From the NCBI GenBank assembly GCA_003156235.1, contig PMGP01000151.1, positions 1,500 through 9,500 on the forward strand: DNA of 8,001 nucleotides, read 5' to 3'. Source of the DNA: Acidobacteriaceae bacterium (GTDB lineage: Bacteria; Acidobacteriota; Terriglobia; Terriglobales; Acidobacteriaceae). Made by a program: the position numbers and the translations under genes. The number at the start of each line of letters is the position of its first letter. Within the stretch, counting starts at the first letter, position 1. Shown here piece by piece: positions 1 to 6,117 of this stretch. The notes beneath the pieces were generated by a model. It searched no databases, had not been told where the DNA came from, and worked only from the letters and a program-made list of their open reading frames with translations.

Positions 1-2
1 AT

Positions 3-587
3 GGAGGCTTGTGCAACTTCCCGGCCTGGAGAGTTGCCACCGCGGTAACGATGGCCGATTTGAGGGGCTGGTTGCCGATTGCTGCGGTCCAGTTGGAATA
101 TAGCTTGATTGAGCGAACGACGGAGCGCGAACTCTTGCCTATGGCAGAGGCAATGGGCTTAGGCGTCCTCGGTTACTCGCCTCTTGCGGCCGGAATCCTT
201 ACCGGAAAATACCGCAACGGAGAGAAGGGACGCGCCACCGAATTCAAAGCAGGTGTGCCTCAGGCAGGGGCCGACTACGAAGCTCTGCTTGACGTCGTGA
301 TTGCTGTTGCAACTGAGCTTCAGAGCGACCCCGCAAAGGTCGCGATCGCATGGGTGAGCGCCAAAGGAGTCATTCCAATCCTCGGGGCGAACACTCGCTT
401 TCAACTCGAGGCGAACCTTGGAGCTTCTTTGATCCGACTCGACGATGAACAGATTGCGCGCCTCGACAAGGCGAGCGCTATCCCCCTTGGATACCCGCAG
501 GAACGGCTTAGCAGCGAAGGTGTTCGCGCTATGCTCACTGGCAATCGGTGGAACCAGATTGATCGCCCACTTCGTGTCGTCCGGTAA
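3..587 (+). CDS. Aldo/keto reductase, C-terminal part (5' end outside window)
   Basis: NAD(P)H-dependent oxidoreductase of the aldo/keto reductase superfamily, cytoplasmic; the substrate cannot be told. The reading frame is open to the left edge (first full codon at 3), so the true start is outside the window and the ATG at position 1 is out of frame. About 194 residues of an expected ~330 are present. Visible family landmarks are the NFPAWRVA strand, the QLEYSLIERT segment whose Tyr normally stacks on nicotinamide, the GYSPLAAGILTGKY cofactor loop, and the late cofactor segment VIPILGANTRFQLEANL. The C-terminus ends normally with a short basic tail after WNQIDRP. In the late cofactor motif the Arg often found after GA (GAR) is Asn here; that may affect NADP 2'-phosphate binding, but many family members vary at this point. 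No RBS, promoter or terminator can be assigned. Confidence 0.93.
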   Translation, partial: GGLCNFPAWRVATAVTMADLRGWLPIAAVQLEYSLIERTTERELLPMAEAMGLGVLGYSPLAAGILTGKYRNGEKGRATEFKAGVPQAGADYEALLDVVIAVATELQSDPAKVAIAWVSAKGVIPILGANTRFQLEANLGASLIRLDDEQIARLDKASAIPLGYPQERLSSEGVRAMLTGNRWNQIDRPLRVVR

Positions 588-793
588 ATCGAGTCGGGAT
601 GGCTCTGGGTCTCGACGAGCCACAAATCGCGAATGCACGTTTCCAACACTCGCGGGGTTCTCGAAACGTGGTTTGGCCTGTAGTCAGCAACCGAGGTTCT
701 CCAGTGCAGGGTTATGAGAGCATCCTGATTCCTCGCGAAATCCATCAGGAGCAGTCCGATTCGCTTCTGCGAGTTACTCCGGCGATTAACCCG

Positions 794-840
794 CTAACTT
801 GCTAACTTGCTCGTCACCGCGAAGCGGTGGCTAACTTGCT
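794..840. repeat. Direct repeats CTAACTTG flanking a small hairpin
   Basis: The 8-mer CTAACTTG occurs in tandem at 794-801 and 802-809 and again at 831-838; each array is followed by CT. Between them lies the perfect inverted repeat CACCGC (815-820) / GCGGTG (824-829) with a GAA loop. The arrangement resembles a small dispersed intergenic element such as a REP or MITE remnant, but only one copy is in this window, so mobility or dispersion cannot be judged. Confidence 0.55.
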
Positions 841-885
841 ATATGGTTTACCAGTCCTCGCGTGTTTTGGCGATTGGAGCAAACC

Positions 886-909
886 AACTTTCGGCTTTCG
901 GCCAAAGTT
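886..909. repeat. Imperfect palindrome (6 bp + bulge + 3 bp stem)
   Basis: AACTTT (886-891) pairs with AAAGTT (904-909). Inside, GGC (893-895) can pair with GCC (901-903) after one bulged C, leaving a 5-base loop. There is no T-tract on either side, so it is not a good intrinsic terminator. It could be an operator or an intergenic repeat fragment, or may be chance. Confidence 0.35.
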
Positions 910-993
910 CGCGACGAGTTCATCCGGCGAAATCCTTGAGCTGCCGGCAACCATCCAGGACTCTGAAGGCGCGGTGAGAACTCAATGCGCCAC

Positions 994-1022
994 TTCCCCA
1001 ACCCCCATAAATGTTCTATAGT
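994..1022 (+). promoter_or_regulatory. Possible promoter very close to the M2 peptidase start
   Basis: TATAGT at 1017-1022 matches five of six positions of the sigma-70 -10 hexamer. The -35 position at 17-bp spacing (TTCCCC, 994-999) is poor. If used, transcription would begin at about 1028-1031, only a few bases before the ATG at 1032, giving a leaderless or near-leaderless mRNA. That would fit the absence of a Shine-Dalgarno sequence. This is inference from weak motifs. Confidence 0.3.
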
Positions 1023-1031
1023 TTCTGTGCC

Positions 1032-2933
1032 ATGAAATTCACAATCCGTACCATCCTTACAACCCTGCTGGCGCTCGCCGGCCTGCTCTTAACCGTCTCC
1101 ACTCCGGCGCAAATCGCCGCCACCACCCAGCCCGCCGCCAAGCCCACCGTCGCCGAGGCCCTGGCCTTCATCGACAACGCGGAAAAGGAATTGGCCGCGA
1201 TAAGCGTTACTGCGGCCCGCGCATCGTGGGTGGAGGAAACCTACATCACCGATGACACCATCGCCCTGGTGGCCGAGGCCAACGACCGGGCGATTGCCCG
1301 CCAAACAGCCCTGATCTACGAGGCCCGCAAATTCGACGGCCTCCCGCTGCCGCCCGATGCGGCGCGCAAGATGCTGCTGCTCAAGCTGGGCATTGGTTTG
1401 CCCGCACCCTCTGACCCCGCGCTGCGCGCTGAAACCACCCAGAAGGCCGCTGAGCTGGACGCCGCCTATGGCCGCGGAAAGTACTGTCCCGGGGCCCCCG
1501 GCGACAGGTCTTCGTCGCCGGGGTTGGACGACAACCCCGATCATTGCCTGGGCATCGACGACATCAACATCAAAATGACCCAGAGCCACGATCCAAAAGA
1601 ACTCGCGGCTCTCTGGACAGGTTGGCATGCTGTCGGCAAGCCCATGCGCGGAGACTACGCGCGCCTGGCAGAGTTGAGCAACCAGGGCGCGCGCGAACTG
1701 GGCTTTGCCGACACCGGCGCACTGTGGCGCTCCCAGTACGATATGACCCCCGACGAATTTTCCGCCGATATCGAACGCCTCTGGAAGCAAGTGGAACCAC
1801 TCTATCTGGAGCTGCACACCTACGTCCGTCACAAGCTCATCGAAAAGTACGGTGACGCCGCGCGCCGCCCCGACGGCATGATTCCCGGGCACCTGCTGGG
1901 CAATATGTGGGCGCAAGAGTGGGGCAACATCTACGACGAGGTTGCGCCGCCCTCAGGACCGATGCCCTACGACCTGGGCGCAATCCTCAAGGCGCGCAAC
2001 ACAGATTCCAAGCAGTTGGTCCAATTCGGCGAGGGCTTTTACAAGTCGCTGGGCTTCGACGCGCTTCCCGACACCTTCTGGCAGCGCTCCATGCTCTCCC
2101 ATCCCCGCGACCGCGAAGTGGTCTGCCATCCCAGCGCATGGGACATCGACAACCAGCGCGACGTGCGCATCAAGGCCTGCTTCCAGCCCACCGCCGACGA
2201 TTTTGTCACCGTCCATCACGAGCTGGGTCACAACTACTATCAGATGGCCTATCGCCATCAGCCCTTCTTCTTTCAGAACGGCGCCAACGACGGCTTCCAC
2301 GAGGCCATCGGCGACGCCATCGCGCTGAACGTCACCCCGGATTACCTCAAGAAGCTGGGCCTCATCGACCAGGTTCCGCCGCCCAGCGCCGACATTCCGC
2401 TGCTGTTGCACACGGCGCTGGACAAGATCGCCTTCCTGCCCTTCGGCCTGCTCATCGACAAGTGGCGCTGGCAGGTCTACAGCGGCCAGGTGACGCCGGA
2501 GCACTACAACAGCGCCTGGTGGGCTCTGCGCGAAAAATATCAAGGCATTGCCCCGCCGGTCGAGCGCTCCGAGGCTGACTTCGATCCCGGCGCCAAGTAC
2601 CACATCCCCGGCAACGTGCCCTATATGCGTTACTTCCTGGCCCGCGTCTACCAGTTCCAGTTCTATCGCGCCATGTGTCAGGCTGCTGGCTACAAGGGGC
2701 CTCTGAATCGCTGCTCGGTCTACGGCTCCAAGGAAGCCGGCGCGCGGCTCAATTCCATGCTTTCGCTGGGCGCATCCAAACCCTGGCCGGAGGCGCTCAA
2801 AGCCATGACCGGAACGGACAAGGCCGACGCATCGGCCATCGTCGAATACTTCCAGCCGCTGATTGACTGGCTCAAGGAGCAAAACAAGGGCGAGAAAGAA
2901 GGCTGGACGCTGCCGGCTGACCCTCTCAAGTAG
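1032..2933 (+). CDS. Secreted M2-family zinc peptidase (ACE-like peptidyl-dipeptidase)
   Basis: Exported metallopeptidase of MEROPS family M2, expected to release C-terminal dipeptides from peptides in the periplasm or outside. The start at 1032 (633 aa) is chosen because a signal peptide begins there: KFTIR, a hydrophobic run, and likely cleavage after A26 (TPA|Q). An in-frame ATG at 1011 would add seven residues before the basic n-region; neither start has a Shine-Dalgarno. The zinc motif HELGH places H396, E397 and H400, and the third ligand is E424 in FHEAIGD, with the same 28-residue spacing as human testis ACE H383-E411. H366 in HPSAW corresponds to ACE H353. K522, H524, Y531, R533 and Y534 match ACE K511, H513, Y520, R522 (chloride ligand) and Y523. 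HLLGNMWAQEW and SKEAGARL are also typical. One complete catalytic domain is present, with no truncation. Its physiological substrate is unknown. Confidence 0.96.
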   Translation: MKFTIRTILTTLLALAGLLLTVSTPAQIAATTQPAAKPTVAEALAFIDNAEKELAAISVTAARASWVEETYITDDTIALVAEANDRAIARQTALIYEARKFDGLPLPPDAARKMLLLKLGIGLPAPSDPALRAETTQKAAELDAAYGRGKYCPGAPGDRSSSPGLDDNPDHCLGIDDINIKMTQSHDPKELAALWTGWHAVGKPMRGDYARLAELSNQGARELGFADTGALWRSQYDMTPDEFSADIERLWKQVEPLYLELHTYVRHKLIEKYGDAARRPDGMIPGHLLGNMWAQEWGNIYDEVAPPSGPMPYDLGAILKARNTDSKQLVQFGEGFYKSLGFDALPDTFWQRSMLSHPRDREVVCHPSAWDIDNQRDVRIKACFQPTADDFVTVHHELGHNYYQMAYRHQPFFFQNGANDGFHEAIGDAIALNVTPDYLKKLGLIDQVPPPSADIPLLLHTALDKIAFLPFGLLIDKWRWQVYSGQVTPEHYNSAWWALREKYQGIAPPVERSEADFDPGAKYHIPGNVPYMRYFLARVYQFQFYRAMCQAAGYKGPLNRCSVYGSKEAGARLNSMLSLGASKPWPEALKAMTGTDKADASAIVEYFQPLIDWLKEQNKGEKEGWTLPADPLK

Positions 2934-3026
2934 TGGGACTTTCGCCGGATATTTGTTACCGGCATGGTTTATCTTCAATGCACAACAACTTTCGACTTCC
3001 GACCGGGTTAGATTGGTGGATCTCGT

Positions 3027-3035
3027 TGATATAAA
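3027..3035 (+). promoter_or_regulatory. Extended -10 promoter for the exported-protein cassette
   Basis: The sequence TGATATAAA fits the extended -10 pattern TGnTATAAT with one mismatch, in the 130-bp gap after the peptidase stop. No good -35 box is seen (TTAGAT at 3008-3013 is poor), which is tolerable for extended -10 promoters. The predicted start is near 3042, leaving a short leader that contains the GGAGG ribosome binding site. A weak 5-bp GCCGG/CCGGC hairpin (2944-2963, no T-tract) is the only terminator-like structure after the peptidase. Confidence 0.5.
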
Positions 3036-3053
3036 CACTGCAAATGTCACTCC

Positions 3054-3058
3054 GGAGG
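3054..3058 (+). promoter_or_regulatory. Ribosome binding site GGAGG deciding the 3064 start
   Basis: GGAGG lies five bases before ATG 3064. It supports this start over the 67-codon upstream extension of the open frame, which would overlap the peptidase gene and has no signal peptide. Confidence 0.8.
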
Positions 3059-3063
3059 CGGAA

Positions 3064-5139
3064 ATGAAGAGTTCTAAGCGCGTTAGCATTAACTTGCTCT
3101 GGGTTTCAGTTTTGTTGTTGATCCCTGTGGTTGCAGCGGCCCTGGCCACTAAGCCTTCGGCCCCGGCTCCGGCCTACCATCCGTCGGCCCCGGCTTACCA
3201 CCCGTCAGCCCCGGCTTATCATCCGTCAGCGCCGGCCTACCATCCGTCAGCCCCGGCCTACCATCCGTCGGCCCCGGCCTACCATCCGTCGGCCCCGGCC
3301 TATCATCCGGCGCCATCGGCCCCGGCCTATCACCCGGCTCCGTCGTCTCCGTCCTATCATCCGGCTCCATCGGCTCCGGTGCACAGCTATACGCCGGGTG
3401 CGCCGTCGGGCGGGAACACAACCAGCCCTCACACCTCTTCGGGCGTTACTACCTACACCCCGCACACCTACACTCCCGGCGCTTCCAGTGCATCCCATCC
3501 ATCCGGCAGCACCTCGGTCAGCGGAGGAGGCGTGACGTACAACAACGGGGTTACCACATACACGCCCCATGCTTCGTCCGGCAGCACAAGCTATACACCA
3601 TCAGCCCCGCCTGCTACGCATGTCAACACCTACACTCCGGGGGCCCCAGCATCCGCGGGCGGCAGCACCTTCACGCCACATAACAATTCGCCAATCAACT
3701 CAGCCGGCGGCGGCGGCACTCATGCCGTTTACAGCATTCCAGCCTCCGGGCATTCCGGCGGTCCCGGCGCAGGCCCCTCCACGCTTACGCCAGCCGGATC
3801 GCAATCCGTGCTGCACCAGGTGAACACCGCGCGCGGCGGTCTGGGCGGAGTCAACAACAAGCCGATACCGTCCGGCCAGGTTGTCGTTCATCCGAATCAG
3901 AGCCTGACCGTGAACGCCTCCAATGGCCGCAACTATAATCTGCGTTCCAACGGAACACTGGCCTCGTACAGCGGGCATGATCAAGCCGCCACCTTCCGCG
4001 ACAATGGTCATCTGGCCTCCGTGCACACGTCCAATATGGACATCGCGCGCGGACCGCACGGGCAAAGAAGCATCGTCAGCGAGCGCCCCGACCATGGCAG
4101 GCTGGTTTCGACCGGAAAGAACCGCGGTTATATCGAGCACCCAGTCAGCTATCACGGCCACGACTATACTCAGCGGACGTATGTGCATGGCGACCACCGC
4201 TTCACGCGCGAATACTCCCATTACAACTTTCACGGCAGGGAGTTCGATCATTACATCCCCCGCGTCACTTACGCCCCGGCTTTCTACGGATGGGCCTACT
4301 ACCCCTGGGGCGCTCCTGTGCCCTACGGGTGGGGATGGGAGGGCTCGCCGTGGTTTGACTTCTACGCGGGCTTCTTCTCGCCCTGGGGTTCATATCCCGA
4401 CGGCGCCTCCTGGTTGACCGACTTTTTATTCGGCCAGACATTGCAGGATGGCTACCCGGCGGACGCCCAGGAAGGCGGTACCGGACAGCCATATAGCGGC
4501 AATGGCCCACAGGACGCGGATGCGCAGGCTAGCGACGACCAGACTTCCGCCCCGGCCGATACGCCCATCACTCCGGCTATCAAGCAGTTGATCGCCGAGG
4601 AGGTCAAGCAGCAACTGGCCTTCGAGAACGCCGCTGCCGCCAAGCCCGACCAGGCGCCCACGCTCGACGGTCTGCCCCAGGTGCTGGTGCCTAACCATCT
4701 CTTTGTGGTGGACCAGGTCCAGAATGTCAACACCGCCGACGGCCAGCAATGCTCGCTCTCGGCGGGAGACGTGATCAAGCTGGCAGCCGCGCCGCCCGAT
4801 GGAGCTGCAACAGCAGACCTGGCGGTGCTCAGCAGCCGTAAAGGCGATTGCGCGTCCGGGCTTACTGTCACAGTGCCGCTGGAGAGCCTCCAGGAGATGC
4901 AGAACAACTTTCGCGCCCAACTGGATTCCGGCTTACAGGCGCTGCGCGACCAGCAGGGCAAGGGTGGATTGCCCGCCGCACCGATATCGGCCATTACTCC
5001 GCCGCCCGTGCCCGCGGATGAGCCGCCGGCAGACACAGAAAATGTGCAGGCGGACCTCAATGCTCAGCAGCAGCAAGCCGATCAGGCCGAAACCAGCGTC
5101 ACGCAAACGGCCTTCGCCGCCACCCCGCCGACACAGTAG
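3064..5139 (+). CDS. Large exported Pro/Tyr/His-rich repeat protein, function unknown
   Basis: 691-residue exported protein; I do not recognise a named family. In order: a signal peptide (basic MKSSKR, hydrophobic core, likely cleavage after A28 in ALA|T); a Pro-rich repeat of PSAPAYH and PAPSxPxYH units (31-108); a Ser/Thr/Gly/Pro-rich tract with recurring YTPH and YTPGA motifs (about 109-260); a segment with SLTVNASNGRNYNLRSNG and DNGHLASVHT that looks beta-rich (about 270-350); a His-rich stretch with eight His in residues 359-396; an extremely aromatic stretch (403-458, 21 of 56 residues F/W/Y); and an Asp/Gln-rich linker. A C-terminal domain (about 500-650) begins with a helix (IKQLIAEEVKQQLAFENA), continues with a strand-rich part holding two Cys (C563, C596), and ends in a helix near LQEMQNNFRAQL. 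The last 40 residues are Pro/Gln/Ala-rich. Similar architecture is familiar from acidobacterial hypothetical proteins. A cell-surface or envelope role is plausible but unproven. First gene of a likely three-gene unit. Confidence 0.88.
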   Translation: MKSSKRVSINLLWVSVLLLIPVVAAALATKPSAPAPAYHPSAPAYHPSAPAYHPSAPAYHPSAPAYHPSAPAYHPSAPAYHPAPSAPAYHPAPSSPSYHPAPSAPVHSYTPGAPSGGNTTSPHTSSGVTTYTPHTYTPGASSASHPSGSTSVSGGGVTYNNGVTTYTPHASSGSTSYTPSAPPATHVNTYTPGAPASAGGSTFTPHNNSPINSAGGGGTHAVYSIPASGHSGGPGAGPSTLTPAGSQSVLHQVNTARGGLGGVNNKPIPSGQVVVHPNQSLTVNASNGRNYNLRSNGTLASYSGHDQAATFRDNGHLASVHTSNMDIARGPHGQRSIVSERPDHGRLVSTGKNRGYIEHPVSYHGHDYTQRTYVHGDHRFTREYSHYNFHGREFDHYIPRVTYAPAFYGWAYYPWGAPVPYGWGWEGSPWFDFYAGFFSPWGSYPDGASWLTDFLFGQTLQDGYPADAQEGGTGQPYSGNGPQDADAQASDDQTSAPADTPITPAIKQLIAEEVKQQLAFENAAAAKPDQAPTLDGLPQVLVPNHLFVVDQVQNVNTADGQQCSLSAGDVIKLAAAPPDGAATADLAVLSSRKGDCASGLTVTVPLESLQEMQNNFRAQLDSGLQALRDQQGKGGLPAAPISAITPPPVPADEPPADTENVQADLNAQQQQADQAETSVTQTAFAATPPTQ
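3154..3387 (+). repeat. In-gene tandem repeats (six 21-bp units with 27-bp variant units)
   Basis: Six consecutive 21-bp units at 3181-3306 each encode exactly PSAPAYH, differing only at synonymous third positions (tcg/tca, gcc/gcg, tac/tat, cat/cac). They are preceded by one 27-bp unit (3154-3180, PSAPAPAYH) and followed by three 27-bp units (3307-3387) that diverge progressively: PAPSAPAYH, PAPSSPSYH, PAPSAPVHS. All units are multiples of three, so copy-number change would lengthen or shorten the protein without frameshift. This is a coding minisatellite, not a CRISPR array, because there are no spacers. Confidence 0.95.
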
Positions 5140-5167
5140 CGCGGCCTTGCGGCATCGACCATTCCAC

Positions 5168-5199
5168 GGCGGAAGCAGGCAGCAATCCCTGCTTCCGCC
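5168..5199. other. Intercistronic stem-loop, 12-bp perfect stem
   Basis: GGCGGAAGCAGG (5168-5179) is the exact reverse complement of 5188-5199, with an 8-base loop. It fills the 85-bp gap between the repeat-protein gene and the first small paralogue. No T-tract follows on either strand, so a classical intrinsic terminator is unlikely. An RNA-stabilising or processing hairpin that sets different levels for upstream and downstream genes is more plausible, or partial termination. It ends 11 bases before the AGGAAG ribosome binding site. Confidence 0.75.
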
Positions 5200-5224
5200 A
5201 TCGCCACAAAAGGAAGACAAAATC

Positions 5225-6100
5225 ATGAACATGAAGAACTTGCTTGCGGCGTGCCTTTTCTGCGGCATCGCTTTAACTCTTTCTGCGCAACAGTCTGTCC
5301 CGCCCCCGCCCCAGCCCGCCAATGACGCGCCCGCCAACGCCGGTGTGTTGAAGCTGCTGCGCCAGGGATTGTCGGCGAGAGTGGTATTGCACGGTATTGC
5401 CGCCACACCCGGCAAGTTCGATACCTCCGCTGCTGCTCTGACCGCTCTTAAACAGGCAGGCGCCAACGAAGATGAACTCAGCGCAATTATGGCGAAGGGC
5501 GCGCCATCCGCTGAGCAGCCGCCCGCTGCCGTCGTGCCTGCCGCGCCCGTTGCCGCACCCGCCGCCAATAGCCCAACCCTCGCCGACACCATGAAGTTCA
5601 TCCAGGACAAGCTGAATGACAACAACAAGACCTCCTGGATCGACTACGCCAAGCCCACGCGGGGCGCTGGCTCGGGCTGGATCGACACCGTCACGCACGA
5701 ATTCAGCAGTGTTGTGGCTGACACGGGCCAGTGCCACATCTCCTACCATATTTTCACCAAGCATTCTGAGCCTTACCGATGGCTGGCGACAAGCGATGGC
5801 AGAAACAATAATGGCAAAAACAATAAGGGTGAGGATATCTCTTTCTCGCTGCGATCTGTTCAGGAGATTGTGGTCAAGCCCTGGGAACAGTATGAAACTG
5901 AATGGCTGGCGAAGAACGGCCACCCCGACGCCACCGTCATATCCTCCGCCCCGGCGACGACTGCGCTGGTGGTGCGTCAGCCGCATGGCGTGGAGAACGT
6001 CTTCACCTTTGACGACGCCGCGCTCGCCGACCGCGTCGCCAAAGCCATGGTTCACTCCGTCGAACTCTGTGGCGGCGGCAAATCTGAAGAACCGTTCTAA
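5225..6100 (+). CDS. Exported acidobacterial-type protein, long paralogue with extra helical module
   Basis: 291-residue exported protein of unknown function. The start at 5225 has AGGAAG (5211-5216) eight bases upstream; MKN at 5231 is an alternative. The signal peptide probably ends after A21 (LSA|QQ), and the mature protein begins QQSVPPPPQPA. Residues 41-89 form a predicted helical module (VLKLLRQGLS...PGKFDTSAAALTALKQAG), a pattern I know from many acidobacterial exported proteins, often written 'VxKLxxAGLSDxxI...FDLSxxALxxLKxAGV'. An Ala/Pro linker follows, then the main domain from PTLADTMKFIQDKL to the end, with an Asn/Lys/Gly-rich loop (GRNNNGKNNKG) and two cysteines, C170 and C282, that the next gene also keeps. 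It ends VAKAMVHSVELCGGGKSEEPF-like, nearly as its neighbour does. An LAAC sequence at residues 7-10 lies too early to be a credible lipobox. Confidence 0.9.
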   Translation: MNMKNLLAACLFCGIALTLSAQQSVPPPPQPANDAPANAGVLKLLRQGLSARVVLHGIAATPGKFDTSAAALTALKQAGANEDELSAIMAKGAPSAEQPPAAVVPAAPVAAPAANSPTLADTMKFIQDKLNDNNKTSWIDYAKPTRGAGSGWIDTVTHEFSSVVADTGQCHISYHIFTKHSEPYRWLATSDGRNNNGKNNKGEDISFSLRSVQEIVVKPWEQYETEWLAKNGHPDATVISSAPATTALVVRQPHGVENVFTFDDAALADRVAKAMVHSVELCGGGKSEEPF

Positions 6101-6117
6101 CAAGGAGCTAATTACCA

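Larger units (their letters stand above)
588..1031. other. Intergenic region without a convincing gene
   Basis: These 444 bases separate the aldo/keto reductase stop from the preferred start of the M2 peptidase. The short reading frames here (599-805 and 827-1021 plus, 401-745 minus) have no recognisable domain, no convincing ribosome binding site and unusual composition, so I do not call them genes. What can be seen is a short direct-repeat and hairpin cluster around 794-840, an imperfect palindrome at 886-909, and a weak promoter-like hexamer just before the peptidase. No clear terminator follows the aldo/keto reductase. Confidence 0.7.

Noticed and set aside
599..805. Small plus-strand open frame after the aldo/keto reductase
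   Set aside because: No recognisable domain and no ribosome binding site; it runs into the CTAACTTG repeats.
1089..1916. 275-codon minus-strand open frame
   Set aside because: Antisense shadow of the peptidase N-terminal half, with Gly/Val-rich nonsense composition and no RBS.
2863..3063. 67-codon upstream extension of the large repeat protein
   Set aside because: It would overlap the peptidase gene and lose the signal peptide, while GGAGG sits correctly before ATG 3064.
1953..3149. 398-codon minus-strand open frame opposite the M2 peptidase
   Set aside because: It is a GC-driven antisense shadow of a gene with unmistakable M2 motifs; the translation has no domain character and runs across the intergenic gap.
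3154..3387. CRISPR-like array
   Set aside because: The units are contiguous, with no unique spacers, and are in frame within a coding sequence.
3149..3421. Minus-strand collagen-like GPTDGRP frame
   Set aside because: It is the antisense reading of the PSAPAYH repeats; no start signals or export signal of its own.
4799..5224. Upstream extension of the first small paralogue
   Set aside because: It would overlap the end of the repeat-protein gene out of frame and pass through the hairpin; the RBS and signal peptide mark 5225.
5243..5254. Lipobox LAAC in the first small paralogue
   Set aside because: The Cys is at residue 10, before most of the hydrophobic core; a normal cleavage site after A21 fits better and matches the paralogue.
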